Part shown: positions 31,897 through 42,439 of the stretch, one piece after another | Numbering within the stretch: position 1 is the stretch's first letter | Layout: each line of letters begins with the position of its first letter | Assembly: GCF_027244095.1 (NCBI RefSeq) | Contig: NC_069659.1 | Span: forward strand, 345,642,250-345,706,249 | Source: Hemicordylus capensis | Lineage: Eukaryota > Chordata > Lepidosauria > Squamata > Cordylidae | Direction: 5' to 3' | DNA length: 64,000 nt | Notes under the pieces: generated by a model | Seen by the model: the letters and a program-made list of their open reading frames with translations, nothing else | Databases searched by the model: none | Told to the model about the DNA's origin: nothing | Made by a program: the position numbers and the translations under genes

Positions 31897-32182
31897 GAAC
31901 ATAGGAACATAGGAAGCTGCCATATACTGAGTCAGACCATGGGTTTATCAAGCTCAGTATTGTCTTCACAGACTGGCAGCAGCTTCTTCAAGGTTGCAGG
32001 CAGGAATCTCTCTCAGCCCTATCCTGGAGATGCCAGAGAGGGAACCTAGATGATCTTCCCAGAGCAGCTCCATCCCCTGAGAGGAATATCTTACAGCGCT
32101 CACATGTAGTCTCCCATTCAAATGCAACCAGGATGGACCCTGCTTAACTAAGGGGACCAGTCATGCTTGCTACCACAAGACC
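31897..32182 (-). mobile_element. Composite 5S/tRNA SINE, full length
   Basis: In the given orientation it begins gaacataggaacataggaag (the inverted tail) and ends taccacaagacc (the inverted head). The 5S-like GGGAGACTACATG and AGTTAAGCAGGGTC are present. Confidence 0.88.
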
Positions 32183-32211
32183 TACAAGGGTGGGTAGGGC
32201 TGCAGAAACAG

Positions 32212-32487
32212 CAGGGACTTTTACACACAGCAGGTTTTACCATGGGAGACTTTACTACGGACTCGAAGTTGTCCCCCCAAAACAATGCAAATAGTGGATT
32301 TTTTTTACCCCAGATAAAAGATTAGGCTACACAATAATGCACAGTGAAAAACCTGAATTGTATGTGAACTGCTCCCCGAAGTCGCAGGGACTTCAGGGTA
32401 AATCTGGGAGATATATGAACACACCCTCTCCATTACGGAGGAGATGCGAGTTAAAGAGCTTTAAAATCTTCACATGAAAAACATCCA
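32212..32487. mobile_element. MITE with GGAYGTTTTTCACAC-type ends
   Basis: The right end inverted reads GGATGTTTTTCATGTGAAG and the left end GGGACTTTTACACACAGC. The inner blocks gaactgctcccc..gcagggacttcagggtaaat are repeated, inverted, at 34315-34463. No coding capacity; family not named. Confidence 0.55.
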
Positions 32488-33340
32488 GGCAGTGGATGGC
32501 AGGGCAGCAGGGGGAGCCCACAGTGTACCCCCTCCCCAGCAGGGCTCCAGCAGCCCATGTTCTCCACACATGGCCACTCAATAGTAGATCTGCCTCTGGA
32601 AAGCTGTTTTTCATAGAATTCCTGAACAGCTTGACTCAGGGTTTCTCCTTCCACATTCTGGGCTTTTTGTGCCATTGCCTTAAAGAGAAGAAGCAGTGAC
32701 AAAGAGCCTCTATATTTTAACGCAGAAGATATTTAAGTTCAGAAGAGTCTCCATTTTTCGTGCAGAAGATGCAGAGGAAGACGGAGAATACAGCCCATTT
32801 GGACTGTATCTGCAATGATGCTTACATTATTTTTGCAAAATGTTTAAAGAAGGGGAATGGTGCAGCACTGAGATTTTGGCAATTTACAAGGGGGGATATA
32901 TTTTGCATTGTGCTGTGTAAGTGATCTTATGATCAAGATAATATTATGATTATTGGTAGTATAAGTATACAGATTTTTCTTTATTTGCCTCTGAAGCGGC
33001 TTTAATAGCAGTACTCACAGCTTGGATTCTGGCAGAAAGACAGAAAAGGTTACAGGTACATGTGCTGATGGTATCGTGCATGCAGAGCTCTTAGTATTGC
33101 CTCCTGGGAATGGTAGTTCCCAGCACCAGAAATAGCGGAGACCATTTGGAAATTCAATTCCCCTTCCAAATCAATGTACATAGGAACAATACAGGGTTTT
33201 TAGATCTGAGTGAGGGGAAACATCCAAATAAAACATTGGCAAGAATCACTCAAGAGAATTTACCCAAATAGAAAAGGATACTTATTTAATAAAAGGTTGC
33301 TTGGTTGCCTGGTCTGGTCACTGCTTCAATCACAGCAACA
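32488..33340. other. Unrecognised DNA with one weak exon-like frame
   Basis: On the minus strand, 32590-32690 reads AMAQKAQNVEGETLSQ then AVQEFYEKQLSRG after a pyrimidine-rich stretch ending AAG, which resembles a splice acceptor. No family was recognised and the frame runs into the MITE. The remainder to 33340 holds nothing I can name. Confidence 0.3.
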
Positions 33341-33354
33341 GAGAGTTTCCACAA

Positions 33355-33560
33355 GAGTAAAGTCACAGCATTCTCTGTGACCTGAGTTCAAATCCCCATT
33401 CAGCCATGAGACTAGCTGGGTGACTCTGGGCCAGTCACTTCTCTCTCAGCCTAACCTACTTCACAGGGTTGTTGTGAGGAGAAACATAAGTATGTAGTAC
33501 ACCGCTCTGGGCTCCTTGGAGTAAGAGCGGGATATAAAATGTAAATAAATAAAATAAAAT
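33355..33560 (+). mobile_element. tRNA-derived SINE (Squam-like)
   Basis: B-box-like GAGTTCAAATCCCC is followed by CTGGGTGACTCTGGGCCAGT and CAGCCTAACCTACTTCACAG, then GGGTTGTTGTGAGGA, CTCCTTGGAGTAAGAGCGGG and an (AAATA)n tail. The A-box part is poorly kept. A sister copy is at 58601-58833. Confidence 0.85.
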
Positions 33561-33922
33561 AAATAACCCACAGCCCTCAGGGACTCATTCCTGCAGTCCT
33601 TTTGGAGGGAGGAGAGAGCAGTGAAAATTGCTCTGCCCTCCCCCTGCGCCATGCTAGCCTGTGAAAGGAAGGAAGGCACTATGCTAGTCTCCACAGGGCT
33701 TATCTCCCCTTTCTCAAAACACCGCAGGGGAGGACAGCCATGGTTCCCAATGTAAGCCCAAGTGCAGGCCTGCAGCTTTAAGCATTTGTGCTCTTGCACA
33801 AAACCACCAGCACCTCCTCAAATGCCCACAGGAGTGCAGGCTGATTGGAAGCACCTGCATAATACTCCGGAACATGTGGGCCAGTGGCACCACAAAGCTC
33901 CAGCCCTGGCTTCCAAACTCAC

Positions 33923-33957
33923 TGGCTTACATCCTGCACAAGAGGGTACATGTGGCT
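33923..33957 (+). mobile_element. Foldback MITE, second copy, left fragment
   Basis: GGCTTACATCCTGCACAAGA then gggtacatgtggct aligns with 26653-26686 (ggctgacataatgcataag..gcaggcttgag). It is interrupted by the hAT element at 33958 and continues at 35194. Confidence 0.7.
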
Positions 33958-35193
33958 CAGGGGCGTAGCAAGGTTGGAATGGGCCCAGAGACAAGATTTT
34001 AAAAGGCCCCCCCCCACTCAAAGTCCAGGGCCTCCGCACACCCCAGGCCCCCAAGGATTTAAGTCTGATATTCCAAAATAAGTATGCTGCCTGGAAATAC
34101 ATTTCACTGAATACACACACGCACACGTCACCATATATAGTGATATACATTGAGTACTATACATTTGTTTTACTTTTAATGCCTAGAACACACTAGAAAG
34201 ATGAATGATTAAAATGGACCCCTTGCTGCAGATTAGCAAAGGAGACTTTCAGCCATGCAGGGTGAGCCTATGTTTGTTTTCTCAGAATTCTGAACAAATT
34301 CAGTGAAGTTTGATTCCAGGAGGTTTTTCACACGAGGCTTTTAAAGCCCTTTAACACACATCTCCTCTGGAATGGAGATGCTGCATTCACATGTTGGCCG
34401 GATTTACCCTGAAGTCCCTGCAAGTTATTGGGGAGCAGTTCACACACAAGAAAAATTAAATAAAATAAAAGCACAAGACATGCTTCACAGTTCTCACTCA
34501 GACCTTCTGGGTTGCAAAACAACTTGAACATAAGTGCATTTATAAATGAATGAATGAATGAATAAATAAAATAAATATAATACTGTTTCTTCCAGAAGTT
34601 TTTGTAATTTTCTGCCATGAAACAAGCCACTTATAGGACTTTTTAGATAGTTTTTTTAAGCCAGCAAATTTTCCAAGCTGTTTAAAAATAAATATTCAGA
34701 GACTTCTCAGTCCCTCCCCCCCATATCAAAGCCCTATGGCAAGCAGATGCCTATATATCCGGGGGAGGGGGGTGAAGGTAACCACAAAAAGGAGTTCACA
34801 CTCGACCTGGCAAATGCTGGGCAGGGCAGCAAGGGGTCTTCTGCTGCAGGGAGCAGTGGTGGCCACTCTGGCTGCCTCCTCCTTCCTGGCTGGCTTGGGC
34901 CCTACTGGAGTTCAGGCTTCATAGAGGCCTACACAAGGCCTCCGTGGAAGCCCCGCCCACCCGCCGATCAGCTGAGAGGCGGGAGAAAAGGAGCTCTTTG
35001 CAGCTTGTCTGCTGCCTCCATTGCCGGCCAGGAGAACAAGCTGGAGAGACTGCGAACAGGGCAAGTGGCTGAGGGGCCTTGGGGCTGGGCAGGGGGCAAT
35101 GGGGAGTCATGTGAGGTGCCTCTGGGGGGTCCCTCCAGGCAGTGGGGCCCCCAGACAACTGTCTCCCTTTGCCCAATCGTTGTTACGCGCCTG
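33958..35193. mobile_element. hAT-type element with perfect 8-bp TSD (1236 bp)
   Basis: Left end CAGGGGCGTAGCAAGG; right end inverted CAGGCGCGTAACAACG. The octamer atgtggct is at 33950-33957 and exactly again at 35194-35201. There is no transposase frame: the 158-codon frame at 34747-35223 runs across the right end and out of the element. A MITE fragment lies inside (34315-34463). Confidence 0.85.
34315..34463. mobile_element. MITE fragment related to 32212-32487
   Basis: ggaggtttttcacacgaggc, then ttttaaagccctttaacac..atctcctctggaatgg and ggatttaccctgaagtccct, is the inverse of 32370-32487. The other end is missing. It lies inside the hAT element at 33958-35193. Confidence 0.6.
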
Positions 35194-35411
35194 ATGTGGC
35201 TTGAACACGGCCCATGCCTGTGAGCACAGATAAACAGCACTACCTGCTGGTAAGGTATATGGAGCTTCACAGCATGCCGCCCACTAGAAAGAACAGGTGG
35301 CATGTTGTGCAACTCTGTGCCCTCGTTATCAAGCACTGTTGCCCTGCAGCACAGCTTCCTTGTAGCTGTTTACACGTGTGCAGGGGCTGCCCAGGTCCCC
35401 TTGCACAGTAT
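35194..35411 (+). mobile_element. Foldback MITE, second copy, main part
   Basis: atgtggcttgaacacggccc..agataaacagc on the left and gctgtttacacgtgtgcagg..ctgcccaggtc on the right are inverted counterparts. It ends cttgcacagtat. Same family as 29107-29368. Confidence 0.65.
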
Positions 35412-35462
35412 CGGGCATAGCAAGGGGAGAGTGGGCCCATGTTCACTTAGTGAACCTCTCCA

Positions 35463-35724
35463 CTTAAGAACATAAAAGAACAGCCCTGCGGGATCAGATC
35501 CAGGCCCATCTAGTCCAGCATCCTCTGGGGAGCCCATGGGCAACAGTTGAGGGCACGCCCTCTCTCCTGCTGCTGCTCCTCTACAACTGGTATTTAGGGG
35601 CATCTTGTCTCTGAGGCTGGAGGTGGCCTATAGCCCTCAGACTAGTAGCCATTGATAGACCTGTCCTCCTTGAATTTGTCTAAGCCCCTTTGAAAGCCGT
35701 CCAAGTTGGTGGCCATCACCACCA
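35463..35724 (-). mobile_element. CR1 LINE, 3' end only
   Basis: Inverse of the CR1 terminus: taagaacataaaagaacagcc at the left, then the last codons of ORF2 (tccaagttggtggccatcacc). 5'-truncated at about 35724. Confidence 0.9.
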
Positions 35725-36164
35725 ACCATGACAGAGGATTTGATGCATCCCACTTGTGAAGGTGTCCCACTGTTCATTCATGAGTGCACTCCCATTCACT
35801 CCCCGCTATATCCTCCCTCCTCCATCTGGCTGCCTGCCATCACTGCTGCCACCAGCCACCCCTTCCTCCTGCCACCCAGCTCCCTGGCCTGCTCCTCTCC
35901 CAGCAGCCCATTGGACGCGCACATGCACCATCCTTTGATTGGCTGGGCCTGGGAGCTGGCTGAAGGAGGTGACTGGCAGTGGTGGGAGTCCCAGCCAGAG
36001 GGAGGCGGCTCTTCCCAAATGCTCCACCCAGAAGCATATTACAGCTCTGTCCCTGCACAGTATGTCAGCACTATCATGAATGACTCAGCCACCCAGAACC
36101 TTTCCTCTGGAAGTCTAGAAGACAGCCACACTTTCACTCAAGCTTGTGGCAAGAAGCCCAAAGG
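35725..36164. other. No recognised feature
   Basis: C-rich stretch at 35810-35950, and a 171-codon open frame that runs on into the foldback element and has no motif. cctgcacagtatgtcagc at 36053-36070 matches the end of the foldback MITE family, so a relic copy may lie just to its left. Confidence 0.4.
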
Positions 36165-36172
36165 ATATCTTC

Positions 36173-37824
36173 TAGGGATGTGCGTTTCGTTTCGGATACA
36201 AAACGTTTTGTGCACAAAAGAGGCCATTCCGGCTGTTTTGTAGCCAAAACAAAACACCCAATGCTCAAAACAGACAATTTTGTAGCCAAAACAAAACATC
36301 CCTGTTTTGGATACAAAACGTTTTGTTGTTTTGGCTGTTTTGGAACTCCATTTTGCAATCGCAAAAAGTCTTTCTCCTTCACTCTCCATTGTCAGTTTTG
36401 ACATCTGTTTGAATTTCCAGCCCTTCCAGCCCACAGATTGGCCAGCGAAAGCATGGGCTGATCTGCTGGCAATTGCCTCCTTATTCCTTTTAAGCAAATT
36501 TAAGGGTAAATTTTACCCTCATTGGCTAGTAGGGCAGTGTGCATTTACCCTCATTGGCCAGTGGGGCAGTGTGCATTTCATTGTTGTTGTTTCACACTGT
36601 TGTGTGTATATCAATTGCATTTCGGGCGGGGGGGATGTGGATGTGCATGACCTTTGGAAATCTGCCTGGTTCTTTCCAAAGCTCTGCTGTTGTTGATGTG
36701 TGATGTTGATGTTATTTGTGGTGGATTTGGGGCAGAAAGGGGGCTTTGGGGGCAGAAGAGTGGTTCAGGTAGTAGTGCCCCAAAGGGTGCCTGCTGCCAC
36801 CCGGATTCCAAAGGAACTGGGAAAGGGGCTGATTTTTAAAGAAGTTCTGGTTGACATGTCTTTGGGGGAGATTCGGGGCAGAAAGGGGGCCTGAAGGGCA
36901 AAACAGTGGGTTGGGTGGCAGTACCCCAAGGGGTACCTGCCACAACCCAGATTCCAAAGGAATAGGGCAAAGGGCTGATTTCTTAGGAATTATTGGAGTT
37001 TACGCATATTTAAGGTTTTTCCCCTAGCATATAATGGAAGTTTCAGCAGACCCATAACTCCACCTGGGGGGCACTGGGGTGGCCGGGAGCAAGTGGTGGT
37101 ATAGTGCACATAGGGTGCCAATCACCCTCATGGGTTGCTAACCAATGGGGTGCTGAGTTCTGTTGTTTCTGAGGTTTTGAGTGTAGATTCTCTGGTAGCA
37201 TATGAGATTTTCAATGACAGACCATGAATCCACTCAGAAACAACAGAACCTAGTACCCCATGGGTTAGCAACCCATGAGGGTGGTTGGCACCCTATGTGC
37301 TCTACATCACCACTCGCTCTGGGCCACCCTGGTGCCTCCCAAGTGCAGTTATGGTGCAGGAATTATAGAGGTCCATCATTCCCTATGGGGAAGAACTTTA
37401 CAGACACGCAAACTCCATTACATCTTTAAAATTCAGCTCTCTGCCCAATTCCTTTGAAATAATTCTGGCAGCTTCTTTGCTCCCACTGGGCACCACCACC
37501 CACCCTACTCTGCTCTAGGCCACCCCTTTCTCCCCAACATGAAGCTATACTTTTGCTGAAACTTCCATTCTTCCCTATGGGAAAAATCCTATACTTCAAA
37601 AATTCACCAAAAATCAGCCCTTTGCCAATTCCTCTGAAATTTGGGTGGTAGTTTCCACCCATTGGGCACTACCACCCCCATGCACTAGTTTTTCCCCTGG
37701 GCCATTTTTAAAATCCAAAACGTTTCGGATTCGGATTTTGCAATTTCGAACAAAGAACAAAATGGGGGTGTTTCGGATTTGGGCCAAAAACAAAACAGAA
37801 AACAAAACAAAACGTACAACCCTA
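36173..37824 (+). mobile_element. hAT-type foldback element, copy 2 (complete, 1652 bp)
   Basis: Left end TAGGGATGTGCGTTTCG; right end inverted TAGGGTTGTACGTTTTG. The 8-bp duplication atatcttc is perfect at 36165-36172 and 37825-37832. The interior is two long inverted arms with recurring cattctccctatggg-like units and no transposase frame. The loop-proximal part of the right arm has lost about 35 bases relative to copy 1. Confidence 0.88.
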
Positions 37825-37832
37825 ATATCTTC

Positions 37833-38984
37833 CCCTCCTGCCCCCCTACACACCCATACCCAATCACATGTCAGAATCCAGTGGTATGCCTCTGGCAAAA
37901 GCTTCACTGAAATGAACAAGAGCTTCACTACAGCACTGCCATGCCTTTGGCTGGGCCACGTTCATTTTAGTGGGGCATAGATGTATGAGACTTTCTCAAT
38001 GGCTCGTGCCCGTGTTTCAGCTCTGCATTGATCCCTCTGCTGCCTTTCTATTAATGGCACTCAGAATCTGCTGGGCTCATTATGACAGGGCCAGTTCTTC
38101 TCCGCTTAACTGCTCCGGCTTACTAAGACGCTTTGAGAATGTTAAGGGGTAATTCATTTGCCTCCTGAGATTCCAAGTACAGCCCTTTAATTCACAAGTT
38201 TAGGAACTCGCATGTCAAGGTCTGCACAGACTAAATCTACTCATTTAATAGTTCTGCTTTTTGTACAGGCAAAATGCATCGAGGCTGGTTTGATCATAAC
38301 ATCACGGGGTTTCCCCCCCTTCAAAATTAAAAAAAAAAAATGCTACAGGACACCAAGCAAGCTACAAGGTAATTATAGATTTCTCATCTCCTTTATGGCC
38401 TGTCAGAAGTCTGCTATCACTTATGAATCCTATGCAGCATGTACTTAACGTCAGCTCAAGAGAAGAAACACTCTCATAGGTTGCCTGTGACTGACACATT
38501 TGAAATGACATCAGCTTCTAGCTTTAAAACCTATTGTTATTAGGTCTCTGTTGCTATTTATGTTAGGAATATGTGCATGTATGTCAAAACAGTATATCAA
38601 CTTTGCTGATTGGCTGCACCCACATCCCGTTGTCTAGGCAACCAAACAATTGCTTTTAATCTTTCCCCCCAAATTGCCTTGTTGTGTTTGTTTCTTTACA
38701 TAGCCAAAGTTTCAGATTTAATTCTTTTTCCTCAGTAGCAATTGTGTGTGTGTGTGTGTATATGTTTAATCTACACATTGACATTGCTTCCAAAACGCAT
38801 AGGGTTGCCAACTTTCCAGCCAGACTCTGTAACTATGCTTTTCATATTGGCTTGATGTGGAGACATAAGCTTGTGATGATGGGTATGTCTCCCTACAGTG
38901 AAAAGCCTCACCTGCTGATTTCTGTGGATTTAAACTGCTTCACAGTGTGTAGGTAAGGCTGATGTTTTGTCTGGCCAGCAATCC
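37833..38984. other. Single-copy-looking DNA, no gene recognised
   Basis: Contains an A-run at 38328-38340, a TG run at 38743-38758 and TAGGGTTGCCAAC at 38802, which matches the hAT-like ends of the 4329-13360 shell but lacks an obvious partner. 38150-38600 is AT-balanced with no repeat signature. Confidence 0.4.
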
Positions 38985-39075
38985 TACTCAGGCCTTGGAA
39001 AAATGCTGCCAGTTAGAACAGACATTACTGGATGATATGGACCTGCGATCTGACTCGGTATAAGGCAAACATCAT
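38985..39075 (+). mobile_element. SINE tail fragment (tRNA-SINE type)
   Basis: ctgccagttagaacagacat..gatctgactcggtataaggc is the shared 3' half of the tRNA- and 5S-headed SINEs. The head is missing. A different SINE follows immediately. Confidence 0.55.
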
Positions 39076-39109
39076 GTGCTGATATCGTTATTAGTGAGAA
39101 TGGGAGGCC

Positions 39110-39375
39110 AGTTAGTCCCCTGCTGACTGAGCAAAGAGGCACCTTTGAAAGTGGCGATTCTCTTATATTTTTCAGGGGGAGAGCAACTGGCCCTGTCCGA
39201 CCCCAGCACAGCATCCCTCCACTGGCTCTTGTTGGCATCTACCTTATATTTCCTTTTTAGATTGTGAGCCTTTTGGGGACAGGGAACGGTCTCATTTTTT
39301 ATTCTTTAATTTCTGTGTAAACTGCTTTGGAAACTTTGTTGAAAAGAGGTATATAAATAGTATTGTAGAAGTAGT
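39110..39375 (+). mobile_element. L2/MIR-tailed SINE
   Basis: cctgctgactgagcaaagagg, gggggagagcaactggccct, tagattgtgagccttttggg, ctgtgtaaactgctttggaa, then a (TAG)n-like tail. Same family as 51640-51912 and 61205-61490. Confidence 0.82.
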
Positions 39376-39705
39376 AGTAGGCAGGTTTGAAGAGATGACG
39401 GGAGGAATAAGAAAGCAAATGGTTTAGTAGATACATCAATAGTGATGGGCCCATAATGGAATGATGTATGTGAGGAAAGATCAGCAAAAGCAAACAGTGA
39501 CTCAGTGAGTTATAAGCACAAGAGCAAATATTCTGCAGAAAGCAGAAAGTGGGCAAAGAAGTAGCCAGAGGCACTCCCCAAAATATTCGTGTTTCAAGGA
39601 ATCATTGTTTGCCCTCCCAAAGAGTGCTTTGAAGTCACCCCACACACAGCCAGTGTTTCAGCTATTAGTTTTTTTCATACCATTTTCAAATTCCTTGCCA
39701 AGGGA

Positions 39706-40014
39706 AGAGAGCTGGTTTTGTGGTAGCAAGCATGACTTGTCCCCTTAAGCTAAGCAGGGTCCACCCTGGTTGCATATGAAAGGGAGACTAGAAGTGTAAG
39801 CACTGTAAGATATCCCCCTTAGGGGATGGAGCCGCTCTGGGAAGAGCATGTAGGTTCCAAGTTCCCTCCTGGGCAGCATCTCCAAGAGAGGGCTGAGAGA
39901 GACTCCTGCCTGCAACTTTGGAGAAGCTGCTGCCAGTCTGTGAAGACAATACTGAGCGAGATGGACCTATTGTCTGACTCAGTTTATGGCAGCTTCCTAT
40001 GTTCCTATGTTCCT
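39706..40014 (+). mobile_element. Composite 5S/tRNA SINE, full length
   Basis: One of the best preserved copies. The head GAGAGCTGGTTTTGTGG precedes the 5S-like AAGCTAAGCAGGGTCCACC, CCTGGTTG and AGGGAGACTAG. The body GCATCTCCAAGAGAGGGCTG precedes GAGAAGCTGCTGCCAGTCTG, and the tail ends CCTATGTTCCTATGTTCC. The order 5S head, tRNA-SINE body and CR1-like tail is plain. Confidence 0.92.
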
Positions 40015-40424
40015 AATCTACGCTAAGATACTGAGACCTTCTCATAACGCCACCGATTCCACAACTCTGACCAATGGATCTACAACATATGCATACCAGA
40101 AGCAGTGGAGGGGGTGGGATCGGCCTTTCCTAAAGTCATGTAGGGTCATTTCACACATGGCACAGTACAAAATCTGAATTTGCTGCGTGGGGTGCACTTG
40201 ATGGGGAGCTGCTGCACTTCTGAGTCCCTGATACTTGGATTAGTCACATGTTTGCAAACACTTCTTTGTCACATTCACACACTGAGGCTGTTCATAAAAC
40301 CAAAAACTGGATAGGATGAATTTGGGAGCTGTACGTACTGCCCATTTTTGGTTGTATGAGAGCAAACAGTTAGGTGGGAGGAGGGGGAAGTAGGTTTGTG
40401 TGGGAGACCAGAGCTTGGTATGTG

Positions 40425-40554
40425 TCTTTTTAGATTGTGAGCCCTTTGGGGACAGGGATCCATCTTATTTATTTGTTGTTTCTCTGTGTTTACCACCCAG
40501 AGCCATTTTTGGAAGGGTGGTATAGAAATTGAATGAATGAATGAATGAATGAAT
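40425..40554 (+). mobile_element. L2/MIR-tailed SINE, 3' end
   Basis: tttttagattgtgagccctt, ctctgtgtttaccacccaga and gccatttttggaagggtggt, then a (GAAT)n tail at 40530-40554. 5' part missing. Confidence 0.8.
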
Positions 40555-40871
40555 GGTAGGACAGCAGCATCCTACCCAGCTTTCATACCCAGCATTTGAC
40601 CAAGGTAGGAGGAAAAGCTCTCCTCCCCAGCTCCTGTCTCCCCCACAAAAAAACATTTCGCACAACTGCAAACTGGGAGCACGTACAGCTCCCAAACCTG
40701 AGTAGGACACTTGTCCTACCCAGTTTTCGGTTGTGTGAACAACTTCATTACATTTTTAGGGGTTCATTAAAAAAATCGAAAGTGTAACCCACATTAAACC
40801 TCAATTAAAATAGTTGTGTGAACAAGGCCACTATCTGAATAGGGCTTATTAATAGAGTTTATGAGAAGCAT

Positions 40872-41166
40872 CATAGGAACATAGGAAGCTGCCATATACT
40901 GAGTCAGACCATTGGTCCATCTAGCTCAGTATTGTCTTCACAGACTGACTTCTGAAAGGTTGCAGGCAGGAATCTCTCTCAGCCCTATCTTGGAGAAGTC
41001 AGGGAGGGAAATTGAAACCTTCTGCTCTTCCCAGAGCGGCCCCATTATCCCCTAAGGGGAATCTCTTCCAGTGCTCACACTTCTAGTCTCCCATTCATAT
41101 GCAACTAGGGCAGACCCTGCTTAGCTAAGGGGACAAGTAATGCTTGCTACCACAAGACCAGCTCTC
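40872..41166 (-). mobile_element. Composite 5S/tRNA SINE, full length
   Basis: Inverted order: tail (cataggaacataggaagctg) at the left, 5S-like GCTAAGCAGGGTCTGCC and ATGGGAGACTAGAAG at the right, ending at the GAGAGC head. Close to the copy at 39706 in sequence. Confidence 0.9.
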
Positions 41167-41404
41167 TTCTCCTGGGCAATCTTGTTGCAGAATCAATTAG
41201 AACATTTTGGGGTTTTCTGACCTTTGAAATCCATCCATCTATTTATTTATATTATTTACATCCTGCCTTTGTATTGCACCCTCATGGTGGAGTGATGAAA
41301 TGATATCTCCACCAAGCAATTACAATAAAGCATCATCATGCTTTTTCCCCTTCCTTTGGCAGCTGATAGTGTTGGGCTTATACTGAAGCCTAAGAGTCCG
41401 TAGC

Positions 41405-41797
41405 CCTATTCAGATGTAGCCCTATTCAGCCCTATTTAGCACAGTGGTGCTCATGGTTACATCTGTGAAAGTGGGGAGGAGGAAACTGGGCCCATCCCTG
41501 TCACTCAGGCACTCCTGCCAGACACTCATGGTTACAGCAACATTTGTCTGAAGCAGGAATCTCAACCACCATGATGGCCAGCACATCTGTGAGCAGCAAC
41601 CTTGGGCAATCCAGGTTGCCACTCATTGAAGCACTGGCCATCACGGGTACAATTATTCCCCCTTCAGCCAAGCGGCACCATAACCATTAGCGCCTGGCAG
41701 GAGGGGTGAGTGACAGTGACGGGGTGGGACTTCCTCTCCACTTTCATAGTTGTAACCATGAGCACTGCTGCATCCACTCATGTCTGGATGGGGCTAG
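41405..41797. mobile_element. Foldback MITE
   Basis: The left arm agtggtgctcatggttacat..cactcctgcca at 41438-41530 is complemented at 41690-41770 (ctggcaggaggggtgagtg..ttgtaaccatgagcactgct). The outer ends (agccctattcagatgt and its partner tgagtggatg..) are diverged. Non-coding. Confidence 0.65.
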
Positions 41798-42439
41798 CAT
41801 ATTGGTAATGCGGCTGGAATATTGGAAACCTATGCCCAAATCCCCAATCATTGAAGGACCTCACTGGGTGGCCTGGGAGGAATCATTCCCTCTTTGCCTC
41901 AGTGACCTCACCAGGGTTTTGTGAGATTAAAGATGGTACTTTGAACTCACTGGAGGAAGGGTGGGATACTAGAATGCTTAGTCAGAATAAGCATCCCAGC
42001 TACCTTTGCTCCCATGCATGACCTTGATCTCCATCAGCCTGGGCAAGAATTGACTTGCAGTGCCACACAACTCAAATGCTCTCATGAATGAATGCAACGG
42101 CCATGGAAAAGGATACAGCCCTAAACCCTTTCATGTTGCCATATTAATCCCAACTGGCACAACATAACTCCATTTTTTGCAAGGAGGGAGAAAACAGAAG
42201 AATGAACACATGTCAACTGTGTCGACTGCAGTCTAAATAATCTAATCTAATATGGTCCTTCTCAGAAGTTTATCCAAGATTTATATATATATTTCAGATT
42301 GTAACAAGAAGCATTTCCCATTTCCCATTATCTGTTCTTTATAAAGATCAGTCTCGTTCTAGCAGCAAATTTCTGAATCCATCCAAGCATGATTGCCTAT
42401 ATTATTTTAATGAAAATCTTCAAAGATGTACTGCACTTG
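41798..42439. other. No recognised feature
   Basis: About 640 bp without a recognised repeat, RNA or exon. A short AT run lies at about 42270-42292. Confidence 0.4.

Noticed and set aside
34747-35223. 158-codon open frame
   Set aside because: It crosses the right end of a hAT element; low-complexity composition and no family match.
35728-36243. 171-codon frame beginning MTEDLMHPTC
   Set aside because: It continues into the foldback element at 36173 and its C-terminal part is repeated in the other copy; Pro/Ser-rich, no motif.
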